Assembly (NCBI GenBank): GCA_044344495.1
Contig: JBIJCW010000114.1
Span: 1-7,470, forward strand
DNA length: 7,470 nt
Source of the DNA: CAZDUS01 sp044344495
GTDB taxonomy: Bacteria > Verrucomicrobiota > Kiritimatiellia > CAIKKV01 > CAITUY01
Reading direction: 5' to 3'
Position numbers and translations under genes: made by a program. Within the stretch, counting starts at the first letter, position 1, and each line of letters starts with the position of its first letter. A model generated the notes under the pieces. That model saw only the letters and a list, made by a program, of their open reading frames with translations. It had not been told where the DNA came from and searched no databases. This document shows, piece by piece, positions 1-4,235 of the stretch.

Positions 1-1
1 G

Positions 2-463
2 GCGGCCGCGGCGCGGCACTTTGAGCGGTTGCCGCACCGGATGCAAACGGTGGCGGTGATCCGTGATGTGACCTTTATCAATGACAGCAAAGCCACCAAC
101 CTGGCGGCCATGGCGGCAGCCCTGCGGATGGGCGTTGGGCCCGTACGATTGATCGCGGGGGGATTACTGAAGGAAAAGGATTTGGGGGGGATAAAAAAAA
201 TACTCGTCAAGCGGGTTAGCGGGGTCTATGTTATCGGGAAATTCTCGCGTGAAATGGCTTTGGCGTGGCAGGATGCGGTGCCTTGTGCGATTTGCACGGG
301 ATTGAAGGATGCGGTTGACCGGGCGTGGCGGGATGCGAAGGCCGGGGAAACGATCCTGCTTTCACCGGGTTGCGCGAGTTTTGATCAGTTTAGGAGTTTT
401 GAGGATAGAGGCGAACAGTTTATTGGAATGGTGTCTGAGATTCATAAAGGAGAGTTGATGTGA
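2..463 (+). CDS. murD: UDP-N-acetylmuramoyl-L-alanine--D-glutamate ligase, C-terminal part (5' end outside the window)
   Basis: This is the last 153 residues of MurD, the cytoplasmic Mur ligase that uses ATP to add D-glutamate to UDP-MurNAc-L-Ala. The reading frame is open from base 2, so the gene starts upstream. Visible family signatures are the start of the C-terminal domain (L-P-H-R-M followed by F-I-N-D-S-K-A-T-N at fragment residues 25-33), a L-I-A-G-G-x-x-K-x-K-D-L segment corresponding to the glycine-rich G-G-x-x-K-x-x-D region of MurD proteins, and the near-terminal L-L-S-P-G-C-A-S-F-D-Q-F (119-130) followed by F-E-D-R-G-E-Q-F. These match the known MurD C-terminus, where S-P-A-C-A-S-x-D-Q-F is usual, so the assignment is secure. 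The stop overlaps the next gene's GTG start by four bases (GTGA). A run of seven G and one of eight A lie at 184-200 in the coding sequence. Confidence 0.96.
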   Translation, partial: AAAARHFERLPHRMQTVAVIRDVTFINDSKATNLAAMAAALRMGVGPVRLIAGGLLKEKDLGGIKKILVKRVSGVYVIGKFSREMALAWQDAVPCAICTGLKDAVDRAWRDAKAGETILLSPGCASFDQFRSFEDRGEQFIGMVSEIHKGELM

Positions 464-1161
464 AAAAGGCGTGGGCATTTGGTGTTGTGGCGGCGGTGCA
501 TGTGGTGGTTTTGGGATCCTTGTTGCTTCAGGGTTGCGGGACAACGCGTCCGCAGCCGGTGACGCAGGCGGAGCCTCCGGTGGTGATGCCTCCGGTGACT
601 GAGGCTCCTGTTCTGCCTCCGGTAGTGGAGCCCGTGAAAGTGGCGTTGCCTCCCGTGGAATTCTCCAAGAAGACGTACACGGTGAAAGCCGGAGACAGTC
701 TCTCCCGGATTGCGCAGCGGTTCAATGTGTCGACGCGCGACATCATCAAGATGAACAAGATCAGCAATCCGAACAAGATTGTTGTCGGGACCAAGTTGAC
801 GCTTCCGGGATATGTGGATCTGAATGCCAAGGAGCCGGTCCGGAAGGTCCACAAGGCCACTGCGCCGAAAGTGGCGAAGAAGGCCACTGCGACGAAAGCG
901 GTCAAGAAGTCGGAAGCGTCGGCCGTGGCGGGTGAAGCGCCGGCCGTGGCTACAGCCGAAACCCCTGCTCCGGCGGCGGATGCGGCGGTGTTGGAAGCCA
1001 AGCCTGGCGAACTGTTGCATGTGGTGGAACCGAACCAGCAGTTGGAAGCCATCGCGATGATGTACGGTGTGCGGGTTGAGGAGCTGGTCCGCTTGAACAA
1101 TCTGACATCACCGGATGTGAAGGTTGGTCAGACCCTTAAGATTCCGCCACCGGTTGAGTGA
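460..1161 (+). CDS. LysM-domain lipoprotein encoded between murD and ftsW
   Basis: A 233-residue exported protein with two LysM domains, which bind the N-acetylglucosamine-containing glycan of peptidoglycan. The N-terminus has a K-K start, a hydrophobic stretch (about 6-23) and a lipobox L23-Q24-G25-C26, so it is predicted to be a lipoprotein anchored at Cys26. A proline/valine-rich segment (about 32-66) follows, then LysM1 (about 71-116, Y-T-V-K-A-G-D-S-L start, T-K-L-T-L-P end). An Ala/Lys/Pro-rich linker (about 124-184) leads to LysM2 (about 186-229, ending G-Q-T-L-K-I-P). LysM2 has P-N-Q-Q-L where G-D-S/T-L is usual, so it is more diverged. The GTG start at 460 is chosen because AGGAG at 448-452 lies seven bases upstream and the start overlaps the murD stop as GTGA, implying translational coupling. 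The exact role, such as septal peptidoglycan binding or recruiting wall enzymes, is inferred from its place in the operon. Confidence 0.9.
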   Translation: MKKAWAFGVVAAVHVVVLGSLLLQGCGTTRPQPVTQAEPPVVMPPVTEAPVLPPVVEPVKVALPPVEFSKKTYTVKAGDSLSRIAQRFNVSTRDIIKMNKISNPNKIVVGTKLTLPGYVDLNAKEPVRKVHKATAPKVAKKATATKAVKKSEASAVAGEAPAVATAETPAPAADAAVLEAKPGELLHVVEPNQQLEAIAMMYGVRVEELVRLNNLTSPDVKVGQTLKIPPPVE

Positions 1162-2294
1162 TGTGGAAGGCCCCCAGCATTTTGGTGGGCATCGTCCTTT
1201 TGCTTCTGGCGCTGGGCATCGTGATGTTGGCCAGCGCCAGTTCCGTTAAAGGGGACGATGTTCACAAGGATCCCCACTACTTTCTCCGGCGCCAGCTTGT
1301 GTTTCTGGCGGCGGCAGTGGTGGCGGGGGTTGTCGGGGCATCGGTGGATTACCACTTCTGGAAGAAGTATTGGATCCCGGTGGCCGTGGCGGCGGTGGTG
1401 GTGCTGGTGTTGGTTCTTGTGCCGCACATCGGATCCAAGATCGGCGGGAGCCGTCGTTGGCTTAAGATAGGCCCGATCAGCCTCCAGCCCTCGGAATTCG
1501 CCAAGTTCGCGCTCGTCGTTGCGCTTGGCGGTTGGATTACGCAGGTGGGGCAGCGGATCGGGACGCTCAAGGACGGTATCATCAAGCCGGCCATCCTGTT
1601 GGTGGCCATGCTGGGGTTGGTGTTTCTGGAGCCGGATTTCGGAACGACGATTCTACTGGCCAGTGTTGGCGGGATCCTGTTGCTGGTGGGAGGGAGCCCG
1701 CCTGCCTGGTTGGGGCTGGGGGGGCTGTTGGGACTGGGCGGTTTAGCGGCGGCGATCCTGCGGGATGATGTCCGGCGCGGGCGAATCCTTGCTTTCCTGA
1801 TGCCGGACAAATACCCGGCAGCGGCCTATCAACTCGGGCAATCCGAGGACGCCTTCACGCTGGGCGGGTTTTGGGGAGTGGGGCTTGGGGAGAGCATTCA
1901 GAAGCACTATTACCTTCCCGAGGCGCACACGGATTTCATCCTGGCGATTGTGGGGGAGGAGCTCGGGTTGATGGCCACCATCATGGTGGTGCTTCTTTTC
2001 GCGGCGCTGTTTGTCTGCGGGGTTCTGATCAGCCTCCGCGCGAAGGATCCGTTCGGGCGCCTGTTGGGGTTTGGTTTGACGCTGATGATCACGATGCAAG
2101 CGGTGATCAATATTGGCGTGGTGACCGGCTGCCTGCCGACGAAGGGGTTGCCGTTGCCGTTTATCAGTTATGGAGGATCGAGTCTGGTTATCTCCATGGT
2201 TAATATTGGTGTGCTGATCAACATTGCACGGCAAGGGGTCTGGGATGCGGACAAGGTGCCAGCAGGTGCGCGAGACAGGGCGCGGTGGCTGTAG
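1161..2294 (+). CDS. ftsW: FtsW, SEDS-family peptidoglycan glycosyltransferase of the divisome
   Basis: A 377-residue polytopic inner-membrane protein of the SEDS family, which polymerises lipid II at the septum together with a class B PBP (FtsI). From the ATG at 1161, visible motifs are G-S-R-R-W-L-K-I-G with Q-P-S-E-F-A-K (about 96-115), L-E-P-D-F-G-T-T (156-163), Y-Q-x-x-Q-S-E-D-A-F with G-G-F-W-G-V-G-L-G (about 223-243), and Y-L-P-E-A-H-T-D-F-I-L-A-I-V-G-E-E-L-G (251-269). The last contains the conserved Asp (D258) needed for activity in this family. The C-terminal L-P-T-K-G-L-P-L-P-F-I-S-Y-G-G-S-S (326-342) is diagnostic. The P-E-A-H-T-D-F form and the mur context favour FtsW over RodA. 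An in-frame GTG at 1158 would give a four-base overlap (GTGA); the ATG gives TGATG coupling. No clear Shine-Dalgarno separates the two, and the ATG is preferred by start type only. The length is slightly short of the 414 residues of E. coli FtsW. Confidence 0.95.
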   Translation: MWKAPSILVGIVLLLLALGIVMLASASSVKGDDVHKDPHYFLRRQLVFLAAAVVAGVVGASVDYHFWKKYWIPVAVAAVVVLVLVLVPHIGSKIGGSRRWLKIGPISLQPSEFAKFALVVALGGWITQVGQRIGTLKDGIIKPAILLVAMLGLVFLEPDFGTTILLASVGGILLLVGGSPPAWLGLGGLLGLGGLAAAILRDDVRRGRILAFLMPDKYPAAAYQLGQSEDAFTLGGFWGVGLGESIQKHYYLPEAHTDFILAIVGEELGLMATIMVVLLFAALFVCGVLISLRAKDPFGRLLGFGLTLMITMQAVINIGVVTGCLPTKGLPLPFISYGGSSLVISMVNIGVLINIARQGVWDADKVPAGARDRARWL

Positions 2295-2306
2295 AAGAGG
2301 TTGGGG

Positions 2307-3083
2307 TCACGTTCTGGCGAGGACGTGGTTGACGGCCTTGATGAACTCCGCGTCGCTCGGTGCCGGAATGAATTTCGCCACATTGGTGAAGGGAATATCC
2401 ATGTGGAGATGGATGCCGCTGTCGTCGTAGAGGATGACGGGGATCTGGCGGGTGGCGTGGGTGTCGCCGAGAAGACGGGCAATCGCAGGGCCACTATATC
2501 CGGGTAGCAGGTATTTCAGCAGGATGGCGTGCGGTTGGTGGTTGGTGCTGGCCGCAATGACATCCCCGGGCGTCGCCAGCGGGTGCGGATCCATGCCGTG
2601 ATTCTTGAAAAGTCTAACCAGGTGGTGTCGTATAGCCTCATCGTCCTCGACGATCATGATTTTGTGTGCGGTGGCGGGTTGAGGGGAAGGTTTTGGTGCG
2701 GTTATTCGATTTGCCAGGATGCTCTTGATGGCGGAGAGCAAAAGTTCGGGGGTTGAGGTTTTGGCGACGAAGCCGGCGACGCCGGTGGCATCAAAGAACT
2801 CCTTAAGGTTGGCTCGCGCCGTGAAGATCAGGACGGGAGTGCTGCCGCATTCGGGATCTTGCGCTGCTTTCTTAAGGAATCCCATGCCGCCCAGGCCCGG
2901 TATTGAAATATCCAGCACGACAAGATCCGCTTTCCGGTGCGCGAGACTTTCGAGGGCATCCTCGGCGGAGGCGGCGAGGATGACGGCATAGCCCTCGGAA
3001 CGCAGGCGGTCGCCTACAGTCAGGAGGATGGCTGGATCGTCGTCGACCAGAAGAATCACGGGTTCATTGGATGTCGCATTCAT
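2307..3083 (-). CDS. Double-receiver response regulator without output domain; second receiver degenerate
   Basis: A 258-residue cytoplasmic protein made only of two CheY-like receiver (REC) domains. REC1 (about 8-125) keeps the acidic pair D14/D15 in L-V-D-D-D, the phospho-acceptor D58 in V-L-D-I-S-I-P-G, T88 in I-F-T-A-R and K108, although K108 is followed by Thr rather than the usual Pro. A proline-rich linker (about 129-139) leads to REC2 (about 141-256). REC2 keeps the acidic pair (E146/D147 in V-E-D-D-E), but K190 stands at the phospho-acceptor position (L-L-K-Y-L-L-P-G), D220 at the Thr/Ser position and A241 at the conserved Lys position, so REC2 should not be phosphorylated. No DNA-binding, GGDEF or HATPase domain follows. 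Two RECs joined by a Pro-rich linker resemble the layout of FrzZ of Myxococcus; orthology is not claimed. No strong Shine-Dalgarno is seen before the ATG. The gene is convergent with ftsW, and no sensor kinase lies in the window, so its signal and target are unknown. Confidence 0.93.
   Translation of the reverse strand: MNATSNEPVILLVDDDPAILLTVGDRLRSEGYAVILAASAEDALESLAHRKADLVVLDISIPGLGGMGFLKKAAQDPECGSTPVLIFTARANLKEFFDATGVAGFVAKTSTPELLLSAIKSILANRITAPKPSPQPATAHKIMIVEDDEAIRHHLVRLFKNHGMDPHPLATPGDVIAASTNHQPHAILLKYLLPGYSGPAIARLLGDTHATRQIPVILYDDSGIHLHMDIPFTNVAKFIPAPSDAEFIKAVNHVLART
2308..2327. other. Stem-loop between the convergent ftsW and regulator genes
   Basis: The sequence CACGTTCT-GGCG-AGGACGTG forms an 8-bp stem (one G-T pair) with a 4-base loop, starting 14 bases after the ftsW stop and lying in the last codons of the convergent regulator gene. 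No T-tract follows on either strand, so it is not a classical intrinsic terminator. It might help separate or stabilise the two convergent transcripts, or be only a by-product of the coding sequence. Confidence 0.3.
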
Positions 3084-3127
3084 CTGTCAGCATGAAGCCA
3101 TGGACGCCGGGGAATGTCCATCAGGGA

Positions 3128-3150
3128 TTTACTGAATTGTGATCAGTAAA
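3128..3150. promoter_or_regulatory. Perfect 8+8 bp inverted repeat upstream of the double-receiver gene (possible operator)
   Basis: TTTACTGA and TCAGTAAA are perfect inverted arms separated by seven bases (ATTGTGA). The element lies 45-67 bp upstream of the regulator's ATG at 3083, a usual place for a repressor or activator site. Neither strand has a T-run after the second arm, so it does not read as a terminator. A second, weaker inverted pair (ATGGAC at 3100-3105 and GTCCAT at 3116-3121) lies between it and the start codon. No convincing -35/-10 pair could be set on the minus strand here; overlap with a promoter is possible but unproven. Confidence 0.4.
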
Positions 3151-3337
3151 ACAGGAAGGGGCTCCGACGGCGATCACCAACTTTCAAGTGTCTGGGGTAG
3201 GGGCTACTGGCAAAGGCTTTCCGTTCGTCCGAAGGACGGCCATGCGCCGCGCGGTTTAATCCGGATTTTCAGATCAACCCGTCACGGCGTATGGTTTATG
3301 ATCTCTAGATCGAGTGCTTCATGGTGCCAATCTGCTG

Positions 3338-3721
3338 TCACTTGGCTGGAGCGGGTGCCGTCTCCACTTTCTCAATCGTGGCAATGGATTTGAGGGTGCG
3401 AACGGTTTTCCTCTTCTTCTCCGTGATGTAACCGTTGCCCGTGACCTTGACCTTAATGCCCACGAACTCCTCGATCTTGCCTTTGGGAAGGTGGACTTCC
3501 TTTCCTTCGTCATCCGTCAGGATATACCAGGCCATCATGGTGGAGCCGTCCTTTTTCTTGTTCTCGTGTTTAGCGACGGTGCCGATCACGGTCATATCCT
3601 GGGTTGCCTGGTCTTTTTCGTGTTTGGCGGGGGTCTTGTCGGCAGGGGTGGTTTCTCCGGCTATTGCCGCGGTCGTTGCCAATACCAATGCTGCCAATGC
3701 GATCGAGTATACGTTCTTCAT
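3338..3721 (-). CDS. Small exported protein with an OB-fold-like domain, function unknown
   Basis: A 127-residue protein with a typical Sec signal peptide: M-K-N, a hydrophobic core (about 5-20) and a likely cleavage site after A-I-A21 before G22. A short charged Thr/Lys-rich segment (about 23-42) precedes a compact domain (about 43-121). Its beta-strand pattern (M-T-V-I-G-T-V, W-Y-I-L-T-D, K-E-V-H-L-P, V-G-I-K-V-K-V-T-G, R-T-L-K-S-I-A-T-I) recalls small periplasmic OB-fold proteins. The tail is A-P-A-P-A-K, and the mature protein is lysine-rich. Three ATG codons stand in tandem at 3727, 3724 and 3721. AGGAG at 3730-3734 is two, five and eight bases from them, so 3721 or 3724 is favoured; 3721 gives the normal M-K-N signal-peptide start. 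No lipobox cysteine, enzyme motif or metal site is visible. It is transcribed alone from its own promoter. I do not recognise the family; the OB-fold call rests on pattern only. Confidence 0.82.
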   Translation of the reverse strand: MKNVYSIALAALVLATTAAIAGETTPADKTPAKHEKDQATQDMTVIGTVAKHENKKKDGSTMMAWYILTDDEGKEVHLPKGKIEEFVGIKVKVTGNGYITEKKRKTVRTLKSIATIEKVETAPAPAK

Positions 3722-3776
3722 CATCATGTCTCCTGTTGTTTGTCGTCCTGATCCCGACCGTCGTGTGACGTCCGTA

Positions 3777-3804
3777 TTAAGATCAAGCGGGGATGAACTA
3801 TATA
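3777..3804 (+). promoter_or_regulatory. Weak candidate promoter firing toward the repeat array and hrpB
   Basis: On the + strand, TTAAGA (3777-3782) and TATATA (3799-3804) are 16 bases apart, each matching consensus at four of six positions. They overlap the opposite-strand promoter, so the AT-rich island could be bidirectional. If used, the transcript would run through the hairpins and the 44-bp repeats into hrpB, giving a leader of over 400 bases. This is suggestive only. Confidence 0.22.
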
Positions 3805-3824
3805 GCAACATACTAATAAGGCAA
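3797..3824 (-). promoter_or_regulatory. Candidate sigma70-type promoter of the small exported protein gene
   Basis: On the minus strand, TTGCCT (3819-3824) and TATAGT (3797-3802) are spaced by 16 bases, close to the TTGACA/TATAAT consensus. They sit in an AT-rich island that stands out from the GC-rich surroundings. Transcription would begin near 3790 and give a leader of about 70 bases before the ATG at 3721. It is the best promoter match found in the window; start-site mapping is not available. Confidence 0.5.
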
Positions 3825-3885
3825 TATAAAAGGAGACCGCCATGTTTCGCTGTAGTACGTTCCAGTTTGCGGCAGGCAGTCTTCC

Positions 3886-3904
3886 GCGCCGGTTGCTCCG
3901 GCGC
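3886..3904. repeat. Perfect 7-bp GC hairpin with TTGCT loop
   Basis: GCGCCGG (3886-3892) and CCGGCGC (3898-3904) are perfectly complementary around a five-base loop. The stem is all G/C and should be very stable in RNA or single-stranded DNA. No T-run follows on the + strand, so it does not look like a simple terminator. It lies about 80 bp left of the tandem array. Confidence 0.6.
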
Positions 3905-3958
3905 CGCCAAACCTTTGGGATGCTGGGTGGGCCCGCTGCGGACGTTCAACGTTTGCCT

Positions 3959-3979
3959 CCACCGGGGCAAGCCCGGTGG
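3959..3979. repeat. Perfect 8-bp hairpin at the left edge of the tandem array
   Basis: CCACCGGG (3959-3966) and CCCGGTGG (3972-3979) form a perfect 8-bp stem around a GCAAG loop. The right arm is shared with the first bases of repeat copy 1 (CCGGTGG), so the hairpin marks the left boundary of the array. It lacks a following T-run. Confidence 0.65.
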
Positions 3980-4156
3980 GCGGCTGATGTCACGCCTCCA
4001 AAACCCGGAGATGTGTCCGGTGGGCGGCTGACGTCACGTCTCCAAAACCTGGAGATGTGTCCGGGGGGCGGCTGATGTCATGTTGCCAGAACCTGGAGAT
4101 GTGTCCGGTGGGCGGCTGACGTCACGCCTCCAAAACCTGGAGATGTGTCCGGTGGG
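3973..4156. repeat. Array of four 44-bp tandem repeats plus a short fifth remnant
   Basis: Copies lie at 3973-4016, 4017-4060, 4061-4104 and 4105-4148, each exactly 44 bp and starting CCGG; eight bases of a fifth copy (4149-4156) follow before the sequence diverges. Copies 2 and 4 differ at one base, copies 1 and 4 at two; copy 3 is the most diverged, with seven differences from copy 4. Copies 2 and 4 contain the palindrome TGACGTCA (TGATGTCA in 1 and 3). Unit positions 17-28 can pair with positions 34 to the next unit's first base around an AAACC loop (GAACC in copy 3), a stem of up to 12 positions with one to three mismatches. The period is not a multiple of three and the whole unit is conserved, so this is neither a coding repeat nor a CRISPR array. 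Its role is unknown. Confidence 0.93.
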
Positions 4157-4235
4157 GCGCCTGCATCGTTGAATCCCTGTTCGAAACATGGTCTGATACG
4201 GGAGTGTTGTCTGGGTGGTGTTGGGGGAGGATGGA

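Larger units (their letters stand above)
3840..4191. repeat. 10-bp inverted repeat pair bracketing the hairpin/repeat region
   Basis: CCATGTTTCG at 3840-3849 is exactly complementary to CGAAACATGG at 4182-4191. Inside these, TTCAACG (3945-3951) and CGTTGAA (4167-4173) form a second inverted pair, and CCACCGG (3959-3965) opposes CCGGTGG at the right end of the array (4149-4155). The nested order suggests a bounded element of about 352 bp, but no target-site duplication is visible directly outside it and no transposase is present. The arms may be coincidental. Confidence 0.4.
3728..4235. other. 508-bp gene-free, hairpin-rich intergenic region
   Basis: This interval separates the minus-strand exported-protein gene from hrpB. 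In order it holds the ribosome binding site and leader of the minus-strand gene (3728-3790), the AT-rich promoter island (about 3796-3830), a perfect GC hairpin (3886-3904), an ACGTT-C-AACGT palindrome (3942-3952), a second perfect hairpin (3959-3979), the 44-bp tandem array (3973-4156) and the hrpB ribosome binding site (4226-4230). A 77-codon open frame starting at 3842 has AGGAG six bases upstream but runs into the tandem repeats and encodes an Arg/Pro/Gly-rich chain without family features, so I do not call it a gene. No tRNA, rRNA or recognised riboswitch pattern was seen. Confidence 0.75.

Noticed and set aside
442..1100. Long minus-strand frames opposite the LysM gene
   Set aside because: They are His/Arg- or Ser/Thr-rich shadows of a well-supported + strand gene with signal peptide and two LysM domains.
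3139..3393. 84-codon open frame on the + strand in the gap between the two minus-strand genes
   Set aside because: There is no ribosome binding site or family pattern, it has mixed composition, and it overlaps the 3' end of the exported-protein gene on the other strand.
3722..3970. N-terminal extension of the exported-protein frame to an ATG at 3970
   Set aside because: It would place about 80 residues before a clear signal peptide, cross the promoter island, and ignore the AGGAG placed correctly for the ATG codons at 3721-3727.
3842..4075. 77-codon open frame on the + strand with AGGAG six bases before its ATG
   Set aside because: It runs into the 44-bp repeats, whose period is not a multiple of three, and gives an Arg/Pro/Gly-rich chain with no family pattern. 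Only the ribosome binding site favours it.
3973..4148. CRISPR array
   Set aside because: The whole 44-bp unit is conserved, so there are no unique spacers, and no cas gene is present.
3944..4174. Integron attC-like ends: GTTCAAC (RYYYAAC form) and GTTGAAT (GTTRRRY form)
   Set aside because: Both match the degenerate core patterns, but the 231-bp span is longer than usual attC sites, there is no integrase or second attC, and the neighbours are housekeeping genes. Such short degenerate matches are common by chance.
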